A stretch of DNA of 16,685 nt from Flemingiibacterium sp045632605 (GCA_045632605.1 JAZQXA010000067.1:1-16685); one strand, 5' to 3'; positions 6,928 through 14,348 are shown, counted from the first letter of the stretch. The notes: a model not told the origin generated them from the letters alone. Numbers and translations: made by a program.

Positions 6928-7797
6928 ATGAAAAAGGACTACCGAACAGACCTTGCCGCCGAACTTGATTTAAGTGAGCGAAGCGGCATTGGCGAAAACT
7001 TTGAAGAAATTGGAAACGTAAAAGTAAACACAGTAGAAATTATAACCGAATCCGCCGCAAAACGGCTCGGAAAGCCATGCGGAAAATATATCACCGTTGA
7101 CATCGGGAAAATATGGCTGGCATCCGACAGCGACTTTGAAAATGCCGCAAAGGTAATATCTGATAAGCTGGTTCTTCTCTGCGAAGAAATGTGCGGCAAA
7201 ATTCCGGAGAGTGTACTGATTGCAGGACTCGGAAACCGCCGTATCACCGCAGACGCACTCGGCGATGAAACCGTCGGGCTCATTACAGCAACGCGCCATC
7301 TGCGAACAAAAAGCGAGCGCTTGTTTGGTCTACTCGGCGGACGTGAAATTTCAGCAGTTGTCCCGGGAGTACTCGGTCAAACGGGAATTGAAAGTGCGGA
7401 AATGGTGCTCGGTGTCTGCAAAGAAGTCAATCCTGCCCTTGTAATCGCCATAGATTCTCTCTGCGCACGTTCCACAGAACGGCTTGCGACAACCGTACAG
7501 CTTGGCAGCAGCGGTATCAGTCCCGGTTCAGGTATCGGCAATCACCGCCGTTCAATTGACCGTGAAACGCTCGGTATTCCGGTTATCGCATTCGGTGTTC
7601 CGACAGTTGTAGATTCTTCAACGCTTGTGCTCGATGCCCTTGAGCGTGCAGGAATCAAAAATCCGGACAGCAAGCTCCTTGAGGTGCTTGAAAACGGACG
7701 CGGATTTTTTGTCACGCCCAAAGAAACGGACACTATTGTAAGAGAACTGTCACGTCTTACCGCAAGGGCACTCACCTTAACCTTCGGGGGGCTGTGA
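6928..7797 (+). CDS. gpr: Germination protease GPR (spore protease)
   Basis: Role: aspartic-type protease (MEROPS A25) made in the forespore that degrades small acid-soluble spore proteins during germination. Seen: 289 residues. Family blocks: IAGLGNRRITADALG (98-112) and LVIAIDSLCARSTERL (171-186), which carry the two aspartates expected to be catalytic (D109, D176). Also GISPGSGIGNHR (196-207), PVIAFGVPTVVD (218-229) and FVTPKETD near the end. RTDLA (6-10) matches the self-processing site of Bacillus GPR, so the propeptide would be only about 7-8 residues instead of 15-16. It is shorter than the B. subtilis protein (about 370), lacking material between the GVPTVVD block and the C-terminal TPKE block. 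The Shine-Dalgarno (GGAG, 6911-6914) is 13 nt from ATG, rather far. Followed by spoIIP, as in Bacillus. Confidence 0.96.
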   Translation: MKKDYRTDLAAELDLSERSGIGENFEEIGNVKVNTVEIITESAAKRLGKPCGKYITVDIGKIWLASDSDFENAAKVISDKLVLLCEEMCGKIPESVLIAGLGNRRITADALGDETVGLITATRHLRTKSERLFGLLGGREISAVVPGVLGQTGIESAEMVLGVCKEVNPALVIAIDSLCARSTERLATTVQLGSSGISPGSGIGNHRRSIDRETLGIPVIAFGVPTVVDSSTLVLDALERAGIKNPDSKLLEVLENGRGFFVTPKETDTIVRELSRLTARALTLTFGGL

Positions 7798-7799
7798 AG

Positions 7800-7828
7800 T
7801 CATAATACTGTCCGATAAAACATATAAT
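7800..7828 (+). promoter_or_regulatory. Candidate sigma-E promoter of spoIIP
   Basis: TCATAAT (7800-7806), 14-bp spacer, CATATAAT (7821-7828). The -10 fits the sigma-E consensus CATAYAHT completely and the -35 fits KMATATT at 6 of 7. Known: spoIIP is a mother-cell (sigma-E) gene in B. subtilis. It lies directly after the gpr stop codon, so spoIIP could be read independently of gpr. Confidence 0.55.
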
Positions 7829-7875
7829 TTTGCATAGACAAGCCCAGCGCAAAGATAAAAGGACGGTAACAAAAA

Positions 7876-9099
7876 ATGCAGAAAATCACATCCGAAGCAT
7901 CAAATAATCAAATCGAATATTATTCAGTACAAAAGCCTTTTCACGGTATAGTACCGGCAATTTTTTCCGCACTCGGCGCAGTGGTACTCGCCATACTTCT
8001 TTACAGGAGCGCAGAACTAACTGTTTCAAAATGGTCACCGACCGTAACGGCACGAGAATGCTTCCACTTTCCCGGGAATTCGGCTTTACCGGACCGTGAA
8101 GACACACTGCAGATGCTTCTTTCAGCAGCATTCTTCGGCAGTGACGCCCTTTATTTTGACGGCGGCGAGGAAAACACAGGTTTGACCGAGATGGGAGCAG
8201 TTGACCCATCGGATATATCAAACGAAGAACAGCCGCAGAACCCTATAGGTGAGCCGGCAGAGATAGAAAATATATACCATTATGACCGTTCTGCGCTGCC
8301 ATCCGGTGAGCTTGCGCTTATTCCCTTTGATCTGACATACGGCACACAAAAAGGTGAGGTTTCCGTTTCAAATATGACCTCTTACAACCCGGATATCGAA
8401 ACGGTTCTGTCGGGCGAATACCCGATACATACAAGCCTTGATGAATATTCCGCGGAAAAGCCGCTCATACTTATCATACACACTCACGGAACAGAATCCT
8501 ATTCACCGAACGGCGCGCTTTCCGTCCCACAGAATTTCCTCCACCGAAATTCCGATATAAGCCAAAATGTTGTCGCTGTCGGAAGCGTTATGGCAAATCT
8601 CCTTAACAACGCCGGAATTCCTACGCTTCACTGCGAAATAATGCACGACATTGACTCATATACCCGTTCCTATAATCTCTCTGCGGATACAGTACAGAAA
8701 TATCTTACCGAACATCCGTCGATACAGTATGTTTTCGATGTTCACCGTGACGCAATTGTACGCCAAAACGGAGATCTTGTCCGCCCGATAACTGTAATAA
8801 ACGGCGAAATTTCGGCGCAGGTAATGCTGCTTGTCGGAACAGATGAGATGGGAGCAGATCACCCCGATTGGGAAACCAATTTCGCCGTTGCCGCGGAGCT
8901 GCAAAGCCGACTTACCTCGAGCTATGACCGCTTCGCACGTCCGATTAATATTCGCGGCGCATCGTTCAACGAACAGTTCACAAGAGGCTCATTACTCATC
9001 GAAATCGGCTCAGCCGCAAATTCTCTTGAAGAAGCAAAAACAGCCGCAAAATATCTTACATATTCTATAATAGATATGATAAAAGACAACGCAAAGTAA
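7876..9099 (+). CDS. spoIIP: Stage II sporulation protein P (SpoIIP), peptidoglycan hydrolase
   Basis: Role: cell-wall amidase/endopeptidase of the SpoIID-SpoIIM-SpoIIP engulfment machine, anchored in the mother-cell membrane and acting on septal peptidoglycan. Seen: 407 residues, close to the B. subtilis length. One N-terminal membrane anchor (~24-43), then a low-complexity linker to ~120. The catalytic domain follows, with HTHGTESY (202-209), FDVHRDA (287-293) and LLIEIGSAANSLEEA (~373-387). H202, H204, H290 and E376 are the likely zinc/catalytic residues by family pattern. ATG 7876 follows AAAAGGA at about 12 nt. It sits 78 bp after gpr with its own sigma-E-like promoter. SpoIID and SpoIIM are not in this window. 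Confidence 0.95.
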   Translation: MQKITSEASNNQIEYYSVQKPFHGIVPAIFSALGAVVLAILLYRSAELTVSKWSPTVTARECFHFPGNSALPDREDTLQMLLSAAFFGSDALYFDGGEENTGLTEMGAVDPSDISNEEQPQNPIGEPAEIENIYHYDRSALPSGELALIPFDLTYGTQKGEVSVSNMTSYNPDIETVLSGEYPIHTSLDEYSAEKPLILIIHTHGTESYSPNGALSVPQNFLHRNSDISQNVVAVGSVMANLLNNAGIPTLHCEIMHDIDSYTRSYNLSADTVQKYLTEHPSIQYVFDVHRDAIVRQNGDLVRPITVINGEISAQVMLLVGTDEMGADHPDWETNFAVAAELQSRLTSSYDRFARPINIRGASFNEQFTRGSLLIEIGSAANSLEEAKTAAKYLTYSIIDMIKDNAK

Positions 9100-9111
9100 G
9101 GATGTGAAAAA

Positions 9112-9372
9112 ATGTTTACACCGGTAAAGCTGATAACACGTACTCTCGGCCTCATATTATCACTCACCGTGCTTTCATCCGGCGCAAAAACAGTCAGTGA
9201 GTCACGCGGAAAAGAACCGGCAAAGTTCACATATGCCATATCGGATATTATAGACCGCAGTCTTTCAATACTTCCCGACAAAATCGAAACCGGCGCAAAA
9301 AATATGCTCACCGCACTTGAGGGTACGGTGAGCAATGTCACAAAAAATATTGTCAGTCGGCTTGATTCATAA
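9112..9372 (+). CDS. Small unknown protein with N-terminal membrane anchor or signal
   Basis: Seen: 86 residues starting 12 bp after the spoIIP stop, with AAGGA at good spacing from ATG 9112. A hydrophobic stretch LGLILSLTVLSSGA (~12-25) could be a signal peptide or anchor; the rest is amphipathic and helical (IIDRSLSILPDKIETGAKNM). No cysteine and no recognised motif. Its last 20 bp overlap the 3' end of the convergent HAD gene, and that gene's terminator hairpin lies inside this ORF. Position suggests co-transcription with spoIIP and hence a sporulation-time role, but that is inference. Good start signals argue that it is real. Confidence 0.65.
   Translation: MFTPVKLITRTLGLILSLTVLSSGAKTVSESRGKEPAKFTYAISDIIDRSLSILPDKIETGAKNMLTALEGTVSNVTKNIVSRLDS
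9297..9333 (-). terminator. Terminator of the HAD phosphatase operon, inside a convergent ORF
   Basis: Reading minus: GCTCACCG (9333-9326), 12-nt loop, CGGTGAGC (9313-9306), then ATATTTTTT (9305-9297). It begins 19 bp after the HAD stop codon. There is no T-run on the plus side, so it acts leftward only. The hairpin bases are also codons of the small plus-strand ORF. Confidence 0.82.
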
Positions 9373-10153
9373 CTGCGCCGAGGTCATCGTAAATATAGTC
9401 GGGACGGTCAGAAATTTCCGCCGCAAGAGCATCAGCGAGAGTGGTCTCGCCGGAAAGAACAAGCACCGAGGTAACGCCGTGCTTCTTTCCGAGCGCAATA
9501 TCGGTGTATAAACGGTCACCGAAGATACACATATCCTCGCGTGCGACACCCGTAACCTCGCTTATCATATCAACCGTAGGTGCATAAGGCTTTCCGAGAT
9601 AAGTCGGCAGAACACCGGTTGATGCCGTAACAAGTGCGGCGATTGCACCGCTGTCGGGAATAAATCCCGTTTCGGTCGGACAGTTATAATCGGGATGAGT
9701 GCAGATATATTCAGCACCTTCGCGTATAAAACGGCACGACGCTTCGAGTTTACCGTACGTCAGAGTTGTGTCAAAGCTGGTTACAACGACGTCAGCAGAT
9801 TCCGCAGTACCTTCAATCAGCGGCACACCTGCATCACGGAATTGCTCCTCAAGCTCGGGGGTTCCGACAAGATATACAGACTTCCCTGCTCTGCGGCGGA
9901 GCAAAAACTGAACAGTAACATCCCCCGCGGTGAGGATTTCGTCACTTTTCGGCGAAAATCCGAGCCGCGTTAATTTTTCGAGATAAAATTTCGGCGAGTG
10001 TGATGCATTATTAGTGAAAAACAGCACCCGCTTGCCGTTATCGCGCAGGTGACTTATAAACTTCACCGCCGCCGGAAACACTCTGCCGCCAAGATAAATT
10101 GTTCCGTCCTGGTCGAAAATATAAAGTTTCTTATTTTCAAGCTCTTTTATCAT
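9353..10153 (-). CDS. HAD superfamily subfamily IIA phosphatase (NagD/AraL-like)
   Basis: Role: magnesium-dependent phosphatase with a C2-type cap; members dephosphorylate sugar phosphates, nucleotides, pyridoxal phosphate or damaged metabolites. Seen: 266 residues with all HAD motifs. Motif I is DQDGTIYLG (14-22; D14 nucleophile, D16 acid/base), motif II TNNAS (47-51), motif III lysine in LGKPYAP (K188), motif IV GDRLYTD (212-218). THPDYNCPTETGFIPDSGA (152-170) is typical of the NagD cap. Start ATG 10153 overlaps the TGA of the upstream pantothenate kinase (ATGA), so translation is probably coupled. Substrate not readable; the pairing suggests something in pantothenate/CoA metabolism. Confidence 0.93.
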   Translation of the reverse strand: MIKELENKKLYIFDQDGTIYLGGRVFPAAVKFISHLRDNGKRVLFFTNNASHSPKFYLEKLTRLGFSPKSDEILTAGDVTVQFLLRRRAGKSVYLVGTPELEEQFRDAGVPLIEGTAESADVVVTSFDTTLTYGKLEASCRFIREGAEYICTHPDYNCPTETGFIPDSGAIAALVTASTGVLPTYLGKPYAPTVDMISEVTGVAREDMCIFGDRLYTDIALGKKHGVTSVLVLSGETTLADALAAEISDRPDYIYDDLGAVMNQAD

Positions 10154-10980
10154 TTCGTGAGTGCCGCTCCTATAACCGTACCGAACTGTGCATTTTCAGG
10201 AATCATAAAGTTAAGATCAAACATCGAATTAAGGCTCTTGAAAATGCCTGCCGCCTGATTTAATGTTGTTAAATTGCCAGTCAAAACAATGTCGCGGAGA
10301 TCGTAAGCCTTTGCAGCAAAACGTGCAACCATAGCGATTGTTTCAAACACCATATTGATAATACCGAGTGCAACATCCGCCTTTGAAGCAATATCGCTGA
10401 CATTGCCGAAATTCGAAGCTGTCAGCATATCGGGCGCACCGGGAAGAATATCTTTTTTCGTGATATGCTTGATTCTCCAGTCAATATTATTGAGATTTCC
10501 CTCTGCGGCAAGCTCCTGAATGTGGTCAATATCGCTCATCCCGAGCATTTCCTTTGCGAGTCCTATCAACGTACCGCCGCCAACTCCTGTACCGCCGAGA
10601 TATTCCATCGGCTGACCGCGACGTGCGTGAATCAGCGCAGTACCCGTACCGAGGCTCACGACAATAGCTTCATCAAGCCCAGAGAGATAGAGTCCGCCAA
10701 GTCCTATGCAGTCAAATTCGGGAACAGTCTGGCATTCAAGCCCGTATATCGGCTTCGTAACCTTTGCCGAGCCAACCCCCGTAACCTTAACAATATCAAT
10801 GTCTGAAAGTTCAATATTATTCTGGTCAGTAAACTTGCCGAACGCACCGTAAAGAGCAGTTATCGGGTCAGTCGCTCTGACAAATATAGGATTTATTAAT
10901 GTATCTTTATCGCCGGTTTTATCAAAGCCGACAATTTTAGTCGTGCTTCCGCCAACGTCTATTCCTATTACAACGCTCAT
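10150..10980 (-). CDS. coaW: Type II pantothenate kinase (CoaW/PanK-like)
   Basis: Role: ATP-dependent phosphorylation of pantothenate, first step of coenzyme A synthesis, in the ASKHA (actin/sugar kinase/Hsp70) fold. Seen: 276 residues from ATG 10980. Phosphate-binding GIDVGGSTTK (5-14), QTVPEFDCIGLGG (84-96) with the expected catalytic Glu88, SLGTGTALI (109-117) as phosphate 2, GGTGVGGGTLIGL (129-141), and the adenosine-site DIVLTGNL near the end. The frame extends to an ATG at 11019, but the -10 box (11011-11016) sits inside that extension, and ATG 10980 has a perfect GGAGG at 7 nt; so 10980 is the start. First gene of a two-gene operon with the HAD phosphatase. Clostridia commonly carry type III PanK (CoaX); whether this genome also has one is unknown. 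Confidence 0.9.
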   Translation of the reverse strand: MSVVIGIDVGGSTTKIVGFDKTGDKDTLINPIFVRATDPITALYGAFGKFTDQNNIELSDIDIVKVTGVGSAKVTKPIYGLECQTVPEFDCIGLGGLYLSGLDEAIVVSLGTGTALIHARRGQPMEYLGGTGVGGGTLIGLAKEMLGMSDIDHIQELAAEGNLNNIDWRIKHITKKDILPGAPDMLTASNFGNVSDIASKADVALGIINMVFETIAMVARFAAKAYDLRDIVLTGNLTTLNQAAGIFKSLNSMFDLNFMIPENAQFGTVIGAALTK

Positions 10981-11010
10981 TTTCTTCCTCCGAAGTGTGG
11001 TATTTACAAT

Positions 11011-11039
11011 ATTATACACTTTTTACCGTGATTATTCAA
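11011..11039 (-). promoter_or_regulatory. Sigma-A promoter of pantothenate kinase operon
   Basis: Reading minus: TTGAAT (11039-11034), 17-bp spacer, TATAAT (11016-11011). Predicted leader only about 24 nt to ATG 10980, carrying GGAGG. Confidence 0.8.
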
Positions 11040-11122
11040 TCGTCAGTTTCACTAAAAATTTCGGACAGATATGTTAAGTGTGATGATTTTACATAGCTTC
11101 ACATGCATTTTTCTCACACATG

Positions 11123-11153
11123 AAAAAACCCACCGTAATAAACGGTGGGTTTT
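11123..11153 (-). terminator. Strong rho-independent terminator of the ribosomal protein cluster
   Basis: AAAACCCACCG (11125-11135) pairs perfectly with CGGTGGGTTTT (11143-11153), loop 7 nt. On the minus strand it ends in TTTTTT. It starts 18 bp after the rplQ stop and separates the cluster from the kinase operon promoter. Confidence 0.95.
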
Positions 11154-11171
11154 CATTATTTCGAGTAAGAA

Positions 11172-11582
11172 TTACTCAGCGTCTTCAGCCTTTTCAGCTT
11201 TAGCAGCCTTCTTGGGTTCTTCCTTCTTTACGAGCTCATACTTTGTGAGCTTGATGAGTGCCATTTCAGCAGCATCACCACGACGCGGACCGAGCTTGTA
11301 AATCTGGGTGTAACCGCCGTTAACGTCAGCGTAATCGGGAGCGATTACGTCAAACAGCTTCTTAACAACATCTTCCTTTGTGATAAAAGCAAGAGCTGCA
11401 CGGCGAGATGCGAGAGTATTCTTCTTGCCGAGAGTAATCATCTTTTCAGCAAGCGAACGAACTTCCTTTGCACGAGTCAAAGTAGTTTCGATAGAGCCAT
11501 TTTCAAGCAGATATGTTACCATGCCTCTGAGCATTGCCTTTCTGTGCGCGGTAGGTCTGCCGAGTTTTCTGGTTCCGGGCAT
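11172..11582 (-). CDS. rplQ: 50S ribosomal protein L17 (bL17)
   Basis: Seen: 136 residues starting MPGTRKLGRPTAHRKAMLRG, the diagnostic bL17 N-terminus. The core continues through TTLTRAKEVRSLAEKMITLG and ends at YELVKKEEP. An acidic/Lys-Ala tail (about 18 residues, KKAAKAEKAEDAE) extends the usual ~118-residue core; such tails are common and variable. ATG 11582 follows GGAGGG. Last gene of the cluster; 164 bp of palindrome-rich spacer separate it from rpoA, far more than any other gap in the cluster. Confidence 0.98.
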   Translation of the reverse strand: MPGTRKLGRPTAHRKAMLRGMVTYLLENGSIETTLTRAKEVRSLAEKMITLGKKNTLASRRAALAFITKEDVVKKLFDVIAPDYADVNGGYTQIYKLGPRRGDAAEMALIKLTKYELVKKEEPKKAAKAEKAEDAE

Positions 11583-11635
11583 TATAATTCCCTCCTTTTA
11601 CGGTTTTGTTGGAATATGAATTTGGATGAACAAAC

Positions 11636-11749
11636 AAAAATCGAAGCATCTGGTGTCGAGATTAAATCGGTTTCGGCGTTCAGCCGAAATCAAAGGCGGA
11701 GCCTTTAAAGGTTTAAACTCGCTGATCGAAAGCTTCGCTTTCGATTTTA
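11636..11749. repeat. Palindrome-rich spacer with inverted ends between rpoA and rplQ
   Basis: Three tight hairpins: TTTCGGC/GCCGAAA (11671-11677, 11683-11689; loop 5), AAAGGC/GCCTTT (11692-11697, 11701-11706; loop 3) and ATCGAAAGC/GCTTTCGAT (11725-11733, 11737-11745; loop 3). The ends also resemble each other inverted: aaaaatcgaagc (11636-11647) and gctttcgatttta (11737-11749). No run of T follows the hairpins on the minus strand. The right end includes the rpoA stop codon. May be a small repetitive extragenic or MITE-like element, or an RNA processing region. Confidence 0.6.
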
Positions 11750-12697
11750 TTCTTCCTCTTTCTTCAGATCAAGGCCCAAAGAATGTAACTTGTTAATTAC
11801 TTCTTCAAGCGACTTCTTACCGAGGTTACGAACCTTAATCATGTCCTCCTCGGTGCGGTTGGTAAGGTCTTCAACCGTATCGATGCCGGCACGCTTCAAG
11901 CAATTGAAGCTACGAACCGACATGTCAAGCTCCTCAATGGTCATCTCAAGAACTTTTTCCTTGATGGTTTCTTCACGCTCAACCATGATTTCCGCCGTCT
12001 TTGCCTGATCGGAGAGATCAACAAAGAGGTTGAGATGCTCGTTGAGTATCTTGGCGCCAAGTGAGACAGCTTCTTTAGCTGAGATTGTACCGTTTGTTAA
12101 AACATCAAGCGTTAACTTGTCGTAATCGGTATTGCTTCCGACACGGGTGTTTTCAACTGTATAGTTTACGTTGTATACAGGTGTGAAAATCGAGTCGGTA
12201 TAGATAAGACCGATAACAGAGGGGTTATTCTGCTTGTTTTTCTCCTGGGAAACATATCCTCTGCCGTGATCAAAGGTAAGCTCCATATAGAAGCGTGTAC
12301 CATCGCTTACGGTTGCGATATGGTGAGTGGGATCGAGGATCTCAAGGTCTGCATCCTGCTTGATATCTCCGGCAGTAACATCACACTGACCGTTGACGTC
12401 GATTGTGACAGTCTTGGGGCCGTTTGTGTGAAGCTTTGCGGTAATACCTTTAACATTGAGAACGATCTCGGTCACATCCTCCTTAACGCCGGGGATTGTA
12501 GAGATCTCATGGAGAACACCGTCGATTTTGATGCTGACAACAGCAACGCCGGGAAGCGAACTTAAAAGTACACGACGCAGGGAGTTTCCAAGCGTTGTAC
12601 CGTAGCCGCGCTCAAGAGGCTCAACGATGAATTTGCCGCTCTTTCCGTCTTCGCTTAAGTTAACGGTTGAAATATTAGGCTTCTCTATTTCTATCAT
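11747..12697 (-). CDS. rpoA: DNA-directed RNA polymerase subunit alpha
   Basis: Role: dimeric assembly platform of RNA polymerase, with a C-terminal domain that contacts UP elements and activators. Seen: 316 residues. The N-terminal domain (1-~230) contains FIVEPLERGYGTTLGNSLRR (24-43), the dimerisation signature. After a linker, the C-terminal domain (~245-316) has a MSVRSFNCLKRAGIDTVEDL stretch and LGKKSLEEVINKLHSLGL, the helix-hairpin-helix DNA-binding part. ATG 12697 has AAAGGAGGG upstream. It follows rpsD by 65 bp. Normal length and sequence. Confidence 0.99.
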   Translation of the reverse strand: MIEIEKPNISTVNLSEDGKSGKFIVEPLERGYGTTLGNSLRRVLLSSLPGVAVVSIKIDGVLHEISTIPGVKEDVTEIVLNVKGITAKLHTNGPKTVTIDVNGQCDVTAGDIKQDADLEILDPTHHIATVSDGTRFYMELTFDHGRGYVSQEKNKQNNPSVIGLIYTDSIFTPVYNVNYTVENTRVGSNTDYDKLTLDVLTNGTISAKEAVSLGAKILNEHLNLFVDLSDQAKTAEIMVEREETIKEKVLEMTIEELDMSVRSFNCLKRAGIDTVEDLTNRTEEDMIKVRNLGKKSLEEVINKLHSLGLDLKKEEE

Positions 12698-12762
12698 TCA
12701 ATAACCCTCCTTTGAATATAAACACAGCCTTAAAAATGCACTGGGTATATCGGAGGCTGTTA

Positions 12763-13389
12763 TTACTTCGAATACAATTCAACGATAAGCTGTTCTTCAA
12801 GCGGGAGATCAACGTCTTCGCGTGCAGGTACAGCAATTACCTTTGCAGTAGCGTTTTCCTTGTCAACCTCAAGCCACTTGGGAGTGAGCTTAGTCTGCAT
12901 GGATTCAATAAGACCCTTGATCTTATCGGACTGACGGCTGCTTTCGCTTACAGTAATAACATCACCTGTCTTAAGGATAATAGAGGGAATGTTAACCTTC
13001 TTGCCGTTGAGTCTGAAATGATTGTGACGAACGAGCTGACGAGCTTCCTTGTGGCTCTCTGCCATACCCATTCTGTAAACAGCGTTGTCAAGACGGAGCT
13101 CAAGAATAGTGAGAAGGTTCTCACCGGTCATGCCTGCCTTCTTGTCCGCGATAACGAAGTAGTTCTTGAACTGCTTCTCGGGAACGCCATAGTATCTCTT
13201 TGCCTTCTGCTTTTCACGCATCTGTGTACCGTATTCGGACATCTTCTTCTTAGCAGCACCGTGCTGACCGGGAGCAGTACCTCTTGCGGTTACAGCACAC
13301 TTGCTGGAAAGGCAACGGTCGCCCTTAAGAAAAAGCTTCATACCTTCTCTGCGGCACAGCTTGCATGAGGAGCCAGTATATCTTGCCAT
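12763..13389 (-). CDS. rpsD: 30S ribosomal protein S4 (uS4), zinc-binding form
   Basis: Role: primary 16S rRNA binder that starts 30S assembly. Seen: 208 residues from MARYTGSSCKLCRREG. Cysteines C9, C12, C26 and C31 form the C-X2-C-X13-C-X4-C zinc site of the C+ type. The S4 RNA-binding domain begins near LELRLDNAVYRMGMAESHKE (95-114). AAGGAGG precedes ATG 13389. In many bacteria uS4 represses its own operon; the leader here was not resolved. Its place between rpsK and rpoA is the clostridial/proteobacterial order and differs from B. subtilis, where rpsD is elsewhere. Confidence 0.98.
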   Translation of the reverse strand: MARYTGSSCKLCRREGMKLFLKGDRCLSSKCAVTARGTAPGQHGAAKKKMSEYGTQMREKQKAKRYYGVPEKQFKNYFVIADKKAGMTGENLLTILELRLDNAVYRMGMAESHKEARQLVRHNHFRLNGKKVNIPSIILKTGDVITVSESSRQSDKIKGLIESMQTKLTPKWLEVDKENATAKVIAVPAREDVDLPLEEQLIVELYSK

Positions 13390-13409
13390 GATTGTTTTCC
13401 TCCTTCTTA

Positions 13410-13805
13410 TTAAACTCTTCTGCGCTTGGGAGGACGGCAGCCATTGTGAGGAATGGGAGTTACGTCCTTGATAAGGCTGATGTCAAGACCGGTAGCCTGA
13501 AGTGCGCGGATTGCGGATTCACGACCCTGACCGGGACCCTTAACATAAACCTCAACGGTTTTCATACCATGTTCCATAGCAGCCTTTGCTGCGGTTTCGG
13601 AAGCCATCTGAGCAGCATAAGGAGTGGATTTTCTTGAACCCTTGAATCCAAGCTCGCCCGCGGATGCCCACGATACAGCGTTTCCGGCAACGTCGGTAAT
13701 GGTAACGATAGTGTTATTGAAGGTTGCGCGAATATGTGCAGCACCCTTTTCGATGTTTTTGCGTTCGCGGCGTGTCTTGATAACCTTCTTAGCAGCTTTT
13801 GCCAT
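13410..13805 (-). CDS. rpsK: 30S ribosomal protein S11 (uS11)
   Basis: Seen: 131 residues with the family core GAAHIRATFNNTIVTITD (21-38), SAGELGFKGSRKSTPYAAQM and the C-terminal signature DVTPIPHNGCRPPKRRRV. It forms part of the 30S platform near the E site. It lies 13 bp after rpsM and 20 bp before rpsD, consistent with one transcript. Normal length. Confidence 0.98.
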   Translation of the reverse strand: MAKAAKKVIKTRRERKNIEKGAAHIRATFNNTIVTITDVAGNAVSWASAGELGFKGSRKSTPYAAQMASETAAKAAMEHGMKTVEVYVKGPGQGRESAIRALQATGLDISLIKDVTPIPHNGCRPPKRRRV

Positions 13806-13818
13806 CTTAGTTCACTCC

Positions 13819-14187
13819 TTACTTCTTCTTATTTGCGATAGTCTTTGCGGGACCCTTTCTGGTTCTCGCATTTGTCTTTGTTCTCTGACCTCTTACAGGC
13901 AGACCTTTTCTGTGTCTGATACCGCGGTAGCAGTTGATTTCGATCATGCGCTTGATGTCAAGAGCAACGTCACGGCGGAGGTCACCCTCAACGTGATAGT
14001 TCTTTTCAATTTCTTCTCTTAACTTTGCGGTATCTTCTTCGGTAAGGTCCTTAGCTCTCTTATCGGGATCAACTCCGGTCTTAGCCAGAATATCCTTGGA
14101 GCTCTTAAGGCCGATACCGTAGATATAAGTGAGAGCAATTTCAACTCTCTTGTTGTTCGGAATATCAACACCGGCAATACGTGCCAT
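13819..14187 (-). CDS. rpsM: 30S ribosomal protein S13 (uS13)
   Basis: Seen: 122 residues, MARIAGVDIPNNKRVEIALT at the start, YIYGIGLKSSKDIL, and the C-terminal block CYRGIRHRKGLPVRGQRTKT followed by a basic tail ending ANKKK. It sits in the 30S head, contacting 50S and tRNA. A Shine-Dalgarno (AAGGGG) lies upstream of ATG 14187. Normal length. Confidence 0.98.
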   Translation of the reverse strand: MARIAGVDIPNNKRVEIALTYIYGIGLKSSKDILAKTGVDPDKRAKDLTEEDTAKLREEIEKNYHVEGDLRRDVALDIKRMIEINCYRGIRHRKGLPVRGQRTKTNARTRKGPAKTIANKKK

Positions 14188-14234
14188 TCGTTAATTCACC
14201 CCTTCTTTAAAAGTTTAGGTTTAATCGTTGTGGT

Positions 14235-14348
14235 TTAGCCCTGTCTCTGCTTGTGCTTAGGATTCTCGCAGATGACCATGACACGACCATGTCTCTTGAT
14301 GATCTTGCACTTTTCGCAGATCTTCTTAACGGATGGTTTTACTTTCAT
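14235..14348 (-). CDS. rpmJ: 50S ribosomal protein L36 (bL36), zinc form
   Basis: Seen: 37 codons from ATG 14348 to TAA at 14235-14237. It begins MKVKPSVKKICEKCKIIKRH and continues GRVMVICENPKHKQRQG. The C11, C14, C27, H32 zinc ribbon marks the C+ type. It lies between infA and rpsM as usual. The Shine-Dalgarno is weak and distant (GAAAGG about 12 nt from ATG), so it may partly depend on upstream translation. Confidence 0.97.
   Translation of the reverse strand: MKVKPSVKKICEKCKIIKRHGRVMVICENPKHKQRQG

Noticed and set aside
10981..11019. Upstream start (ATG 11019) for the pantothenate kinase
   Set aside because: The -10 box of the operon promoter lies within the added codons, and the inner ATG has a perfect GGAGG.
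11125..11153. Terminator acting on the plus strand
   Set aside because: The stem is symmetric and has a short T-run on the plus side, but no plus-strand gene lies to its left that would need it; assigned to rplQ.
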